A stretch of DNA of 64,000 nucleotides from Vibrio sp. CB1-14 (GTDB lineage Bacteria; Pseudomonadota; Gammaproteobacteria; Enterobacterales; Vibrionaceae), in the NCBI RefSeq assembly GCF_040412085.2, contig NZ_CP115920.1, positions 3,348,001 to 3,412,000 on the forward strand, written 5' to 3'. The translations under genes were made by a program, and so were the position numbers. The notes beneath the pieces are model-generated. The model did no database searches, had not been told where the DNA came from, and saw only the letters and a list, made by a program, of their open reading frames with translations. The first letter of the stretch is position 1. The number at the start of each line of letters is the position of its first letter. Shown piece after piece: positions 11,106 to 20,874 of the stretch.

Positions 11106-11133
11106 AGGGTCTAGTCATGGACAACTAGACCCT
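11106..11133. terminator. Inverted repeat after bfr, candidate terminator
   Basis: Perfect 10-bp arms AGGGTCTAGT and ACTAGACCCT are separated by 8 bp. The repeat lies 13 bp past the bfr stop codon. The T-tract is poor on either strand, so termination strength is uncertain. Confidence 0.45.
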
Positions 11134-11146
11134 GGTGTATGATGCG

Positions 11147-11623
11147 CTACTCTTCGTCAACAAACTGAGCTTGAAGATAGTTTTCAATACCCACTTTCTC
11201 TATCAGTCCTAGCTGGGTTTCGAGCCAATCCACATGCTCTTCTTCGTCTTCTAATATGTCTTGGAACAGATCACGAGAGACAAAATCGCGACTATCTTCT
11301 GCGTAAGCGATCGCATCTTTTAGGTCAGGTATTGCCATCATTTCGAGTTTAAGGTCGCACTCCAACATTTCCTTAGTATCCTCACCGACCATGAGCTTAC
11401 CTAAATCTTGTAAATTGGGTATGCCTTCTAAGAATAAAATCCGCTCAATCAGATGATCGGCGTGTTTCATTTCATCGATAGATTCGTGGTATTCCTTATC
11501 GGCCAGGTGCTTTAAGCCCCAGTCTTTGTACATTCTTGCGTGTAGGAAATATTGATTGATGGCAACAAGTTCGTTACCGAGAATTTTGTTGAGATGTTGA
11601 ATGATGATTGGATCGCCTTTCAT
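11147..11623 (-). CDS. bfr: Bacterioferritin
   Basis: Bacterioferritin is a 24-subunit cytoplasmic iron store with ferroxidase centres and haem between subunit pairs. The 158 residues match E. coli Bfr in length. Visible features are the ferroxidase Glu in [11 protein letters not shown], the [13 protein letters not shown] stretch that holds the haem-ligand methionine (residue 52), and the later [12 protein letters not shown] metal ligands. It lies downstream of bfd, the ferredoxin that reduces the core to release iron. Confidence 0.96.
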   Translation of the reverse strand: MKGDPIIIQHLNKILGNELVAINQYFLHARMYKDWGLKHLADKEYHESIDEMKHADHLIERILFLEGIPNLQDLGKLMVGEDTKEMLECDLKLEMMAIPDLKDAIAYAEDSRDFVSRDLFQDILEDEEEHVDWLETQLGLIEKVGIENYLQAQFVDEE

Positions 11624-11705
11624 GACAAAGCCCTCCTCTTTGGCTCAGTATTAACTGTAGAACCAATTAGAGAGGTGTCAAAGCAACCTGGCGAAGGTTT
11701 TGGGG

Positions 11706-11894
11706 TTAGCTTACTTTTGCAAACTGCATAGCCTGTGTTTCGCTGAGGATTTCTTTAGCTTGTTTAACGCATTTACCACACTGTGAGCCGAGAGAAGTGC
11801 ACTTTCTGATGGTACGCATATCAGTGATACCTTCTTCGATAGCAAGCTTACGCAATTTTTTATCAGAGATGCCGTGGCATAAACAAACAAACAT
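11706..11894 (-). CDS. bfd: Bacterioferritin-associated ferredoxin
   Basis: Bfd is a small [2Fe-2S] protein that passes electrons to bacterioferritin so that stored iron is released. Cysteines 4, 6, 39 and 42 (MFVCLC and SQCGKC) match the cluster ligands of E. coli Bfd. A further Cys is present at 32. The length is 62 residues. It lies 82 bp upstream of bfr. A Fur-box-like sequence lies upstream, which fits iron-starvation induction. Confidence 0.93.
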   Translation of the reverse strand: MFVCLCHGISDKKLRKLAIEEGITDMRTIRKCTSLGSQCGKCVKQAKEILSETQAMQFAKVS

Positions 11895-11932
11895 AAATCA
11901 ACCTTTCACAATTCACGCTGAAGAATATAAAC

Positions 11933-11951
11933 GAGAATTGTTAGCATTACC
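11933..11951 (-). promoter_or_regulatory. Candidate Fur box upstream of bfd
   Basis: The minus-strand 19-mer GGTAATGCTAACAATTCTC matches the Fur consensus GATAATGATAATCATTATC at 14 of 19 positions. It ends 39 bp before the bfd start. Iron repression of bfd is known in related bacteria. Binding here is inferred. Confidence 0.5.
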
Positions 11952-12021
11952 AGTGCTACTTACCTCCAAATCGACCTAATTGAGGTAAGTCCCTGAAGCG
12001 ACATTAAATTTATTTTTCATA

Positions 12022-12051
12022 TAAAAAAAGAGGAGCCTAAGCTCCTCTTTT
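12022..12051 (-). terminator. Terminator of the str operon after tuf
   Basis: On the minus strand AAAGAGGAGC-TTAG-GCTCCTCTTT forms a 10-bp stem with a four-base loop and runs into further Ts. It lies 29 bp past the tuf stop. Confidence 0.9.
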
Positions 12052-12079
12052 CGCGTTTATTGCGATTATCAACTAAATA

Positions 12080-13264
12080 TTAGTCGAAGATCTTAGCAAC
12101 AACACCAGCACCTACAGTACGGCCACCTTCACGGATAGCGAAACGTAGACCTTCATCCATTGCGATTGGAGCAATTAGCTCAACTTTCATTTGGATGTTG
12201 TCGCCTGGCATTACCATTTCTACGCCTTCAGGTAGAGAGATGTCACCAGTTACGTCAGTTGTACGGAAGTAGAACTGTGGACGGTAGCCTTTGAAGAACG
12301 GAGTATGACGGCCGCCTTCGTCTTTAGAAAGTACGTATACTTCAGACTCGAACTTAGTGTGTGGGTTGATTGAGCCAGGAGCTGCAAGAACTTGACCACG
12401 TTCAACGTCATCACGCTTAGTACCACGTAGAAGTGCACCAACGTTCTCACCAGCACGACCTTCGTCAAGAAGCTTACGGAACATCTCAACACCAGTACAA
12501 GTAGTAACAGTTGTATCTTTGATACCAACGATTTCTACTTCGTCACCTACGCGTAGGATACCGCGCTCGATACGACCAGTTACAACTGTACCACGACCTT
12601 GGATCGAGAATACGTCTTCGATTGGTAGTAGGAACGGTTGGTCTACTGCACGCTCTGGCTCTGGGATGTAAGAGTCTAGTGCTTCAGCTAGTTCAACGAT
12701 TTTCGCTTCCCACTGCTCTTCGCCGTTTAGTGCGCCTAGTGCAGAACCTTGGATAACTGGTAGGTCATCACCTGGGAAATCGTACTCAGAAAGAAGTTCA
12801 CGAACTTCCATTTCTACTAGCTCAAGTAGCTCTTCGTCATCAACCATGTCACATTTGTTCATGAATACGATGATGTAAGGGATACCAACCTGACGGCCTA
12901 GTAGGATGTGCTCACGAGTCTGAGGCATAGGGCCGTCAGTTGCAGCAACAACTAGGATACCACCGTCCATCTGTGCAGCACCTGTGATCATGTTCTTAAC
13001 ATAATCCGCGTGTCCTGGACAGTCTACGTGTGCGTAGTGACGTGCTGGAGTGTCGTACTCTACGTGAGAAGTAGCGATAGTGATACCACGCTCACGCTCT
13101 TCTGGAGCGTTATCGATAGATGCGAAGTCTTTAGCTACACCGCCGTAAACTTTAGCAAGAGTAGTACAGATAGCTGCAGTTAGAGTTGTTTTACCGTGGT
13201 CAACGTGGCCGATAGTACCAACGTTAACGTGCGGTTTAGTACGTTCAAATTTTTCTTTAGACAC
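12080..13264 (-). CDS. tuf: Elongation factor Tu
   Basis: EF-Tu carries aminoacyl-tRNA to the ribosomal A site and hydrolyses GTP on codon recognition. The 394 residues have the P-loop GHVDHGKT (about 19-26), DCPGHADY (about 81) and NKCD (about 136), followed by beta-barrel domains 2 and 3. It is the last gene of the str operon. Many gamma-proteobacteria have a second tuf elsewhere, so this one could be named tufA or tufB. Confidence 0.97.
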   Translation of the reverse strand: MSKEKFERTKPHVNVGTIGHVDHGKTTLTAAICTTLAKVYGGVAKDFASIDNAPEERERGITIATSHVEYDTPARHYAHVDCPGHADYVKNMITGAAQMDGGILVVAATDGPMPQTREHILLGRQVGIPYIIVFMNKCDMVDDEELLELVEMEVRELLSEYDFPGDDLPVIQGSALGALNGEEQWEAKIVELAEALDSYIPEPERAVDQPFLLPIEDVFSIQGRGTVVTGRIERGILRVGDEVEIVGIKDTTVTTCTGVEMFRKLLDEGRAGENVGALLRGTKRDDVERGQVLAAPGSINPHTKFESEVYVLSKDEGGRHTPFFKGYRPQFYFRTTDVTGDISLPEGVEMVMPGDNIQMKVELIAPIAMDEGLRFAIREGGRTVGAGVVAKIFD

Positions 13265-13291
13265 GATCGTGTTCCTTCCTAGTTATGATTC

Positions 13292-13319
13292 GCCCCGAGA
13301 ACAAGTTTAAAGTCGGGGC
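13292..13319 (-). other. Hairpin in the fusA-tuf spacer
   Basis: Arms GCCCCGA and TCGGGGC pair across a 14-base A/T-rich loop in the 125-bp gap before tuf. No T-tract follows, so it is more likely an mRNA processing or stability element than a terminator. Confidence 0.45.
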
Positions 13320-13389
13320 GCGCCAGAATTTGCTATTTTATGCGTCAATTTTACTCAACGCAACAGATTCATTACTAAACAATAGCTGA

Positions 13390-15486
13390 TTAGCTGCGCT
13401 GTGCAATAATCGCATCAGCCACATTCTTTGGAGTCTCAGCATACTCGCTAAATTCCATAGAATATGATGCGCGACCTTGGGTCGCACTACGCAAGTCAGT
13501 TGCGTAACCAAACATCTCAGAGAGCGGTACTTGTGCACGGATGATCTTAAGGCCTGCGTGGCCGTCATCCATACCTTCGATCATGCCGCGGCGACGGTTA
13601 AGGTCACCAACAACATCACCCATCCAATCTTCTGGAGTAGTTACTTCAACCTTCATCATTGGCTCAAGCAGAACAGGTTGTGCTTCAAGCGCACCTTTTC
13701 TGAAGGCCATCGAGCCGGCGATCTTAAACGCCATCTCGCTAGAGTCGACATCATGGTAAGAGCCATCATACAGTGTCGCTTTGATATCCAGTACAGGATA
13801 GCCAGCAAGCACACCGTTGTTCATCTGCTCTTCGATACCTTTCGATACCGAGCTGATGTATTCCTTAGGAACCACACCACCCACGATCTCGTCAACGAAC
13901 ACAAACCCTTCACCCGCTTCAGACGGCTCAAGCTTAAGCCATACGTGACCATATTGACCACGACCACCTGATTGGCGAACAAATTTGCCTTCAACTTCTG
14001 TGCTGCCGCGAATAGTTTCACGGTACGCAACCTGAGGTTTACCCACGTTACAATCAACACTGAATTCACGCTTCATACGGTCTACGATGATGTCTAGGTG
14101 AAGCTCACCCATACCTGAAATTAGCGTTTGGCCAGTTTCGTCATCGGTTTCCACACGGAACGACGGGTCTTCTGCTGCCAGTTTACCTAGCGCAATACCC
14201 ATTTTCTCTTGGTCAGCTTGAGAGCGAGGCTCTACCGCGATCTGAATAACTGGCTCAGGGAACTCCATGCGCTCAAGAATCACTTTGTGGTTCTGGTCAC
14301 ATAGGGTATCACCTGTTGTTACGTCTTTCAGACCAATCGCTGCTGCAATGTCACCCGCACGAACTTCTTTTACTTCTTCGCGCTTATTTGAGTGCATTTG
14401 AACGATACGGCCAAAGCGTTCACGCTTTTGCTTCACTGAGTTATAAACGGCATCACCCGAGTTTACGACACCTGAATAAACGCGCATAAACGCGAGGGTG
14501 CCTACAAACGGGTCGGTTGCAATCTTAAATGCAAGTGCAGCGAACGGTTCGTTGTCGTCAGCGTGACGCTCCACTTCATTCTCATCATCGTCGATACCTT
14601 TAATCGCAGGTACGTCTACTGGAGAAGGAAGATATTCGATAACCGCGTCTAGTACCGCTTGCACACCTTTGTTCTTAAATGCACTACCACATGTTGCGAG
14701 CACAATTTCATTATTTAGTGTACGAGCACGTAGACCCGCCTTGATTTCAGCTTCCGTTAGTTCGCCTTCTTCAAGGTATTTATCCATCAACTCTTCGCTT
14801 GCTTCTGCAGCGGCTTCAACCATGTTGTTGCGCCACTCTTCAGCTTCATCTTGCAGTTCCGCTGGAATATCTTCGTAAGTGAAGGTCATGCCTTGATCGG
14901 CATCATTCCAGTTGATTGCTTTCATCTTGATAAGGTCGATGACACCTTTGAACTCATCTTCTGCACCAATGTTTAATTGGATTGGAATTGGGTTCGCACC
15001 AAGACGATCTTTAATTTGGTCCACAACGCGTAGGAAGTCTGCGCCTGCACGGTCCATCTTGTTCACAAATACCATACGTGGAACGTGATATTTATCAGCT
15101 TGACGCCATACAGTTTCAGACTGAGGTTCAACACCTGATGAGCCACAGAATACAACCACTGCACCATCAAGCACACGCAAAGAACGCTCTACTTCGATAG
15201 TAAAGTCAACGTGTCCAGGGGTATCAATGATGTTTACGCGATGATCTTGGAATTGTGCTTCCATACCACGCCAGAAGGTAGTAGTCGCAGCAGATGTGAT
15301 AGTGATACCACGCTCTTGCTCCTGCTCCATCCAGTCCATGGTTGCGGCACCATCGTGAACTTCGCCGATTTTGTGAGAAAGGCCAGTGTAGAACAGAATA
15401 CGCTCACTTGTGGTTGTTTTACCTGCATCTACGTGAGCAACGATACCGATATTACGATAGCGCTCAATAGGAGTTTTACGAGCCAC
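13390..15486 (-). CDS. fusA: Elongation factor G
   Basis: EF-G is the GTPase that moves tRNAs and mRNA through the ribosome and acts with RRF in recycling. The 698 residues show the P-loop AHVDAGKTT (about 17-25), the switch region [21 protein letters not shown], and the later domain IV sequence [11 protein letters not shown]. Its place between rpsG and tuf marks it as the main str-operon copy. Confidence 0.97.
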   Translation of the reverse strand: MARKTPIERYRNIGIVAHVDAGKTTTSERILFYTGLSHKIGEVHDGAATMDWMEQEQERGITITSAATTTFWRGMEAQFQDHRVNIIDTPGHVDFTIEVERSLRVLDGAVVVFCGSSGVEPQSETVWRQADKYHVPRMVFVNKMDRAGADFLRVVDQIKDRLGANPIPIQLNIGAEDEFKGVIDLIKMKAINWNDADQGMTFTYEDIPAELQDEAEEWRNNMVEAAAEASEELMDKYLEEGELTEAEIKAGLRARTLNNEIVLATCGSAFKNKGVQAVLDAVIEYLPSPVDVPAIKGIDDDENEVERHADDNEPFAALAFKIATDPFVGTLAFMRVYSGVVNSGDAVYNSVKQKRERFGRIVQMHSNKREEVKEVRAGDIAAAIGLKDVTTGDTLCDQNHKVILERMEFPEPVIQIAVEPRSQADQEKMGIALGKLAAEDPSFRVETDDETGQTLISGMGELHLDIIVDRMKREFSVDCNVGKPQVAYRETIRGSTEVEGKFVRQSGGRGQYGHVWLKLEPSEAGEGFVFVDEIVGGVVPKEYISSVSKGIEEQMNNGVLAGYPVLDIKATLYDGSYHDVDSSEMAFKIAGSMAFRKGALEAQPVLLEPMMKVEVTTPEDWMGDVVGDLNRRRGMIEGMDDGHAGLKIIRAQVPLSEMFGYATDLRSATQGRASYSMEFSEYAETPKNVADAIIAQRS

Positions 15487-15528
15487 GATTGTATCCTCTT
15501 ACTAAGGTTAACCTTAGAGTATAGAAAA

Positions 15529-15553
15529 GTGCTGCGAGAGAACCTCGCAGCAC
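15529..15553 (-). terminator. Hairpin with T-rich tail between rpsG and fusA
   Basis: On the minus strand GTGCTGCGAG pairs perfectly with CTCGCAGCAC over a five-base loop and is followed by TTTTCTAT. It has the form of an intrinsic terminator but lies inside the str operon, 10 bp past rpsG and 42 bp before fusA. It may partly reduce fusA-tuf transcription or protect the upstream mRNA. Confidence 0.55.
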
Positions 15554-15563
15554 TGAAAAGGTA

Positions 15564-16034
15564 TTACCAGCGGTAATGAGCAAACGCTTTGTTAGCGTCA
15601 GCCATGCGGTGAACGTCTTCACGTTTCTTAACCGCAGTACCTTTGTTCTCAGACGCGTCTAGCATTTCAGCAGCTAGGCGTTGAGCCATAGATTTTTCAC
15701 CACGCTTACGCGCAGCTTCAACCAACCAACGCATAGCAAGTGCGTTACGGCGAACCGGACGAACTTCTACAGGTACTTGGTAAGTTGAACCACCTACACG
15801 GCGAGATTTAACCTCTACCGCTGGGCGAACATTTTCAAGAGCTTCTTCAAATACAGCTAAGTGGTCTTTGCCAGACTTCTCAGCCATAGTTTCTAGTGCA
15901 CCGTAAACGATTTTTTCAGCAGTTGATTTCTTACCGTCAACCATTACGATGTTTACAAATTTTGCCAGCAGCTCAGATTTGAACTTTGGATCTGGAAGGA
16001 TCTTACGCTGACCAATTACGCGACGACGTGGCAT
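15564..16034 (-). CDS. rpsG: 30S ribosomal protein S7
   Basis: S7 nucleates the 30S head and contacts E-site tRNA. In E. coli it represses its own translation by binding the rpsL-rpsG spacer. The 156 residues begin [18 protein letters not shown] and contain the [16 protein letters not shown] segment. Confidence 0.97.
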   Translation of the reverse strand: MPRRRVIGQRKILPDPKFKSELLAKFVNIVMVDGKKSTAEKIVYGALETMAEKSGKDHLAVFEEALENVRPAVEVKSRRVGGSTYQVPVEVRPVRRNALAMRWLVEAARKRGEKSMAQRLAAEMLDASENKGTAVKKREDVHRMADANKAFAHYRW

Positions 16035-16089
16035 GGAATTTCTCCGTTGTCTTATTCTTCAGGTTATCCAAAACTTTACAGTTTCTTCA

Positions 16090-16109
16090 AAAATTAAAAT
16101 TTTAATTTT
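16090..16109. repeat. Perfect 20-bp A/T palindrome in the rpsL-rpsG spacer
   Basis: The bases AAAATTAAAA and their complement TTTTAATTTT form an uninterrupted palindrome inside the 119-bp spacer between rpsL and rpsG. This is the spacer where E. coli S7 binds its mRNA. The palindrome contains only A and T, so its pairing in RNA would be weak. Confidence 0.6.
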
Positions 16110-16153
16110 AGTGTTTGGCCTTACTTAACGCTTCTCTTTAAAAAAGAAGGGCA

Positions 16154-16531
<378 letters not shown>

Positions 16532-16607
16532 CTAGCTCCTGATTTACTTGAAAGTAAGCTTTGTGAAAAATCTAGCCCCAATCACCAATGGCAATTAGGG
16601 ACGCAAA

Positions 16608-16636
16608 ATTCTATGCAGCAGTGAGAGGTGTGTCAA
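16608..16636 (-). promoter_or_regulatory. str operon promoter
   Basis: A consensus -35 TTGACA (16,631-16,636) and a -10 TAGAAT (16,608-16,613) are 17 bp apart on the minus strand. A TTTTGCGTCCC discriminator follows. The start point lies roughly 70 bp before rpsL. Confidence 0.85.
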
Positions 16637-16703
16637 GAAATATACAGATCTTTTTTGGAATATGCGTGTCTCAGTATCGATGACTAAGACATAAGAAGGC
16701 GGA

Positions 16704-16982
16704 TTAATCCCAAGTCGTACTGGCGATGTGACGTTCCGTGAGCTCTACAAAGCCTTTAAAATCGGCCACTTGCAAAGACCCATCATCATTTTTAACCAGG
16801 CCACGCGCATCCATGTCTGGTTCTAGAAAGTAGCACTGCCAATCTTGAGTCGTATCTACGCTTGTTTCTAGGCAGCTTGTTGCAAGATAGCACGCACTCT
16901 CGACAAAAAGGACGTCATCCCCTTTTTTCAGGTATGTTCTGGCCTGTTGGAAGCCTGCTTCGCTTTTAATAATGTGCAGCAT
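16704..16982 (-). CDS. tusB: tRNA 2-thiouridine sulfur relay subunit TusB
   Basis: TusB is the DsrH-like subunit of the TusBCD hexamer, which passes sulfur from TusA to TusE for 2-thiolation of U34 in Lys, Glu and Gln tRNAs. The 92 residues start MLHIIKSEAGFQQA. The gene lies 7 bp after tusC and just upstream of the str promoter, as in E. coli. Confidence 0.9.
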   Translation of the reverse strand: MLHIIKSEAGFQQARTYLKKGDDVLFVESACYLATSCLETSVDTTQDWQCYFLEPDMDARGLVKNDDGSLQVADFKGFVELTERHIASTTWD

Positions 16983-16989
16983 GGTAATC

Positions 16990-17346
16990 CTAGAAGGTTA
17001 ATACTTTATGACACTGATTGAGTTCATCAGCAATCGCGGATGCTGAGATAACCTGAGCAGAGATAAGCAGATCTTCTTCTACTAAGCGATAACGCTGCAT
17101 GCTTTGCTCACAGATAAACACTTGCTCAATGTCGTAAAGATCCATCAGTTTGAATGCGCTGATGTAGTCTCTAGATAGAATAGACTGAGTCTCCTGCCCT
17201 TTGCGCAGTTGATTCACACCATCGCCGACAAAGAACACTTTGATGTCTTCAGTAAACGCAGACGTTGCGAGAAGCGCATCCAGCCCTTCACGACCAGCCG
17301 AACTCGCATGCGGTAGTGAGTTAAATACAAAAGCTAATGTCGTCAA
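16990..17346 (-). CDS. tusC: tRNA 2-thiouridine sulfur relay subunit TusC
   Basis: TusC is the DsrF-like subunit of the TusBCD sulfur relay complex. The 118 residues start [27 protein letters not shown], a typical DsrE/F-fold N-terminus. The start overlaps the tusD stop by four bases, so translation is probably coupled. Confidence 0.92.
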   Translation of the reverse strand: MTTLAFVFNSLPHASSAGREGLDALLATSAFTEDIKVFFVGDGVNQLRKGQETQSILSRDYISAFKLMDLYDIEQVFICEQSMQRYRLVEEDLLISAQVISASAIADELNQCHKVLTF

Positions 17347-17738
17347 AACTGCACCACCCTATCTTGAGTGAGCATCGCACTGGCAAGACTACCTAGCCCA
17401 GCTTGCTCGAAACCGGTCGCTAAGTTGTCGGCATCTCGCTGATGCTGCGACGCCTCATCGCTCCCTAACACACCACGGCGCAATGAAGCGGCAACGCAAG
17501 TTTCTAAACGAACACCATGCTCTGTAGCGAGCACTTGCCAGGCAGAGACCAAATCGAACTCATCGTTAGCAGGTACTGTTAGTCGCGAAGCATTGTTAAC
17601 GCCATCTTGATAAAAAAAGACACTGACAAGCTTGTGCCCTTTGGCAATCAGCGCGTTGGCAAATTGGTAAGCATTACGCGCCGACTGGCTTCCGTACACG
17701 GAACCATTTACCACTAGACTGTAAGTCAAAGCAGACAA
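17343..17738 (-). CDS. tusD: Sulfur carrier TusD
   Basis: TusD is the catalytic DsrE-like subunit of TusBCD. It accepts persulfide sulfur from TusA on a conserved cysteine. The 131 residues contain [16 protein letters not shown] and [13 protein letters not shown]. Cys81 corresponds to the active Cys78 of E. coli TusD. The gene begins directly after the regulator gene stop codon. Confidence 0.94.
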   Translation of the reverse strand: MSALTYSLVVNGSVYGSQSARNAYQFANALIAKGHKLVSVFFYQDGVNNASRLTVPANDEFDLVSAWQVLATEHGVRLETCVAASLRRGVLGSDEASQHQRDADNLATGFEQAGLGSLASAMLTQDRVVQF

Positions 17739-18455
17739 TTACTCGTCCTCGGTTTTACGCTGACGAATGTACAGGTAAACCGTATGCTTAGAGATATTCA
17801 GTCTATCGGCAACGCGGTTAATCGCATCTTTAATATCAAAGATGCCCTTATCATACAGCTCCATCACTATCTGGCGGTTCTTGGTGTTGTTCGACACCGA
17901 CTTATCAGCATTGATATCTTCGATGGTGCGTTCAACTGTTTGGTCAACCAGCTCTTCTACATCGCTAGCAAAGTTAACCGATGATGCGGCGTCTTTTGCT
18001 TCTTGCGTTGGCATGAACGATTGTAGGATCTGGGAGAACGGGGCATCGAGGTTGACGTTGATACACAAAAGCCCTATCACACGATTATCACCATTGCGAA
18101 TCGCGATAGTGATCGACTTCATCAATACGCCGCCTTTCGCGCGAGTAAAGTAAGAGCGGGAGAAATTGCGCTCTGAACCTTCAATGTCTTTCAACATTTT
18201 TAGTGCCAAATCTGTGATAGGTGAGCCAACCTGTCGGCCGGTGTTTTCACCATTGGCAATTTTCACAGCAGAAGTATTTAAAGACTCCAGCGAGTGCAAA
18301 ACAATTTCACAGAACGGTCCGATCAAGCTCGCAAGCCCATCTACCACCGCTTCATAGGATTGTAAGATGATTTTATCGTGCTCACTGAATGGCGCCACAT
18401 CGACGGACTCCATTTCGAGCAGCTCATCTGGGTTGGTAATTTCAGTCACAGTCAT
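17739..18455 (-). CDS. YheO-family helix-turn-helix transcriptional regulator
   Basis: The 238 residues consist of an N-terminal YheO-type PAS-like domain (about 25-145, with ILQSYEAVVDGLASLIGPFCEIVLHSLE) and a C-terminal helix-turn-helix (about 195-232, ending ADRLNISKHTVYLYIRQRK). The family includes E. coli YheO and DauR-like regulators. Gene order with tusDCB and rpsL is the same as in E. coli. The target genes are unknown to me. The stop codon abuts the tusD start, suggesting one transcript. Confidence 0.88.
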   Translation of the reverse strand: MTVTEITNPDELLEMESVDVAPFSEHDKIILQSYEAVVDGLASLIGPFCEIVLHSLESLNTSAVKIANGENTGRQVGSPITDLALKMLKDIEGSERNFSRSYFTRAKGGVLMKSITIAIRNGDNRVIGLLCINVNLDAPFSQILQSFMPTQEAKDAASSVNFASDVEELVDQTVERTIEDINADKSVSNNTKNRQIVMELYDKGIFDIKDAINRVADRLNISKHTVYLYIRQRKTEDE

Positions 18456-18612
18456 TGGACCCTAAAGATAAAGAAAAAATGCTTTAAAAAAATTAACGTA
18501 AGTTTATCAGAAAATTTGAGCGCTACCCTATGTATGTCGCGAACTAGTGATTTAGGGCAAAAAAAGTGCGTTTTTTTATCGCTTCAATCCCAACTTGGAC
18601 GGTAAACCACCA

Positions 18613-18642
18613 TAAAAAAAGCTCACCGAAGTGAGCTTTTTT
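18613..18642. terminator. Bidirectional terminator between the YheO-like gene and fkpA
   Basis: A GCTCAC-CGAA-GTGAGC hairpin is flanked by A7 on the left and T6 on the right, so it can end transcripts on either strand. The gene that uses it is fkpA (minus strand), whose stop lies 18 bp away. Confidence 0.85.
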
Positions 18643-18659
18643 CCGAGACTAATCAAACA

Positions 18660-19448
18660 TTACTGAGTTGCTTGAGTATCATCGCCTTCAATTTTTAGAA
18701 GTTCAACTTCGAATACTAGCGTTGAGTTCGCAGGGATAGTCGGAGTATCTTGCTCACCGTATGCTAGCTGTGGCGGGATAACAAACTTGTACTTAGAACC
18801 GACTTTCATTAGCTGAACACCCTCAGTCCAACCTGGGATCACGCGGTTAAGAGGGAATGTTGCAGGCTCACCACGGTCGTAAGAGCTGTCAAACTGAGTA
18901 CCGTCAATCAAAGTACCCTTGTAGTGCACTTGAACAGTATCCGTGTCTTTTGGTTGCTCACCAGTGCCTTCAGTTTCTACTTGGTAAAGGAGACCAGACT
19001 CAGTTGCTGTCACACCTTCTTGTTTAGCAAACTCAGCACGGAAGTCGTCACCGGCTTTCATTGCTGCCGCTGCTTTCTCAACCGCTTGCTGCTGCATGGT
19101 TTCAGCAACACGCTTGTCTAGACCTTCCAGCGCTGCGCGAATTTCGTCTTCGCTTAGCTCAGCATTACCAGCGAATGCTTGCTCAATACCTTTAAGAACC
19201 AGCTCTTTTTTCAGTTCGATACCAAACTCAGCTGGTTTCTCAATACTCGTGCTTAGGTAGTTCGCGAAAGAAACACCAATAGCGTAAGCTGCTTTGTCAT
19301 CTTCTGTTTTAAAGTGAACCGCTTTGCCTGTCTCAGCTTGAACTTGCTCTTGCGCTGCTGGCTCTACTTTTGGTTCTTCTTCTTTTTGACAACCGACTGC
19401 CAACATAACTGTCGCAGCAAGCAGCGACACTTTAAATAGTGATTTCAT
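18660..19448 (-). CDS. fkpA: FKBP-type peptidyl-prolyl isomerase, FkpA-like lipoprotein
   Basis: FkpA is an envelope folding helper with prolyl isomerase and chaperone activity. The 262 residues have an N-terminal dimerisation domain (about 50-145) and a C-terminal FKBP domain (about 150-255) with VQVHYKGTLIDGTQFDSSYDRG and the GWTEGVQLMKVGSKYKFVIPP core. The signal peptide ends in a lipobox (LAVGC, Cys20), so it is predicted to be membrane-anchored. E. coli FkpA is soluble in the periplasm. The tail is Thr/Gln rich. Confidence 0.92.
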   Translation of the reverse strand: MKSLFKVSLLAATVMLAVGCQKEEEPKVEPAAQEQVQAETGKAVHFKTEDDKAAYAIGVSFANYLSTSIEKPAEFGIELKKELVLKGIEQAFAGNAELSEDEIRAALEGLDKRVAETMQQQAVEKAAAAMKAGDDFRAEFAKQEGVTATESGLLYQVETEGTGEQPKDTDTVQVHYKGTLIDGTQFDSSYDRGEPATFPLNRVIPGWTEGVQLMKVGSKYKFVIPPQLAYGEQDTPTIPANSTLVFEVELLKIEGDDTQATQ

Positions 19449-19611
19449 TTATTTCTCCAATGATGGACTTCTTGTAGACTTAATACCTAGCCATACTATA
19501 AAAACTTGTTCAATAGTTATGCGTAACTAACTAAATCTAGTAACTATTTCCTATTAGCTCAAGCTATAAATATACTAGCTTAAACTCAATACTCAACGTG
19601 GAATAACAGTA

Positions 19612-20595
19612 ATGATGCGAATAATATCTCATTCTGTGCTGTGGCTAATTGTCATCGGCTTGTTAAATGGCTGCTTATTCTCCACCGAATCAGAACAGCG
19701 CTGGGAACTCGCCCTAGAGGGCTCAACCGCCATTGCGCTTAGTCGCGACGCCCGATTTGCTTTACTTTATTCCAAGCAGCAACACCTTCAGCTTTGGGAT
19801 CTCGAGCAAAATAAAATCCTATCTCGCTTAGGTATTCAAGATCCCGACGAGAACATTATTTCCCTCATCCGCTTTAGCGATAATGGCCGCTTTGCCATCA
19901 CCGCGACCCAAACCAACTTTGCGATTTGGGATTTGGCTTGGTCACAATCAACCGGCCTTTGGTCTGTCGCTGACGGGCTTATCCAAGACATTGCCTTAGG
20001 TAACAGCGGAGACGAAGTATTAATCGGCCTTAGCAACGGTAAAGCAATATTCATCGATTTAGTCACCGGAAGGCGGCTAGAGTTCCTTGCCCATGTTGAA
20101 AAAGTCAATTCTGTTGCTTTATCACCGAACGGAAAATACGCGCTTTCGGGGGGAAATGATCATAATGGCTATTTTTGGAGTACCGAGTCTGGGCAAATAT
20201 TACAAAGGTTTGAGCATTCACAACGAGTCGGCACTGTCGAACTGCAGCGTGATGGCCGCTACGCCCTAACCTCAGATACCGGTAATGATGCAATTATTTG
20301 GGATTTGCAAACTGGCGATAAAGTCAGTGAATTAAGTACTTGGACGCGCCAACTTATTTTCTCTTCAGCACGATTTTCTGATGATGGTAAGCGACTTGTC
20401 ACCGGTTCCCCTTCCTCTCGACTCATGGTATGGAATACCGAAACGGGTAAAAGGCTGGAAGGCTACGAAGTGGAACTGCTAAAAGATGTTCGCCCACCAC
20501 GGGGAGTAGTGTATGATGCCGCCTTTGAGAGCAACCAGCGCGTGCTTTCTGCCTCGTCAGCTGGCGTTATCCAAGCTTGGAAAATTAGTGAGTGA
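19612..20595 (+). CDS. WD40-repeat lipoprotein
   Basis: The 327 residues begin with a signal peptide ending at a lipobox (LLNGC, Cys21), followed by repeated blades with the pattern ALSRDARFAL...LQLWDLEQ, IRFSDNGRFAI...FAIWDLAW, VALSPNGKYAL and MVWNTETGKRL. About six or seven WD40-type blades can be seen, enough for a beta-propeller. It is probably a protein-interaction scaffold on an envelope membrane. I know of no assigned function. The gene ends 4 bp before slyX. A second ATG follows the first and could be the true start. Confidence 0.85.
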   Translation: MMRIISHSVLWLIVIGLLNGCLFSTESEQRWELALEGSTAIALSRDARFALLYSKQQHLQLWDLEQNKILSRLGIQDPDENIISLIRFSDNGRFAITATQTNFAIWDLAWSQSTGLWSVADGLIQDIALGNSGDEVLIGLSNGKAIFIDLVTGRRLEFLAHVEKVNSVALSPNGKYALSGGNDHNGYFWSTESGQILQRFEHSQRVGTVELQRDGRYALTSDTGNDAIIWDLQTGDKVSELSTWTRQLIFSSARFSDDGKRLVTGSPSSRLMVWNTETGKRLEGYEVELLKDVRPPRGVVYDAAFESNQRVLSASSAGVIQAWKISE

Positions 20596-20599
20596 CCTT

Positions 20600-20827
20600 A
20601 TGAGTAATAAAGAGATTCAAGCTCTCGAAGAGAGAATTAACGATATGGAATGCAAAATGGCCTTCCAAGAGCAAACTATCGAAGAGCTTAACGATGCGCT
20701 GACTCAACAGCAGCTACTCATCAGCAAGATGCAGGATCAGATGAAATATGTGGTTGGCAAAGTGAAAAACATGGATACCTCAAACTTAGCGGATCCATCG
20801 GAAGAGACACCGCCTCCCCACTATTGA
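20600..20827 (+). CDS. slyX: SlyX family protein
   Basis: This is a 75-residue protein made almost wholly of a predicted coiled coil (KEIQALEERINDMECKMAFQEQTIEELNDALTQQQ) with an acidic, proline-rich C-terminus ending PPPHY. That is the SlyX pattern. The ATG at 20,600 was chosen, four bases after the WD40 gene stop. Function is unknown, though slyX lies near fkpA in many gamma-proteobacteria. Confidence 0.9.
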   Translation: MSNKEIQALEERINDMECKMAFQEQTIEELNDALTQQQLLISKMQDQMKYVVGKVKNMDTSNLADPSEETPPPHY

Positions 20828-20874
20828 TATTTCATTAGTAAATACCTCTTATTTTTCAGAATCTTGACTAGTTT

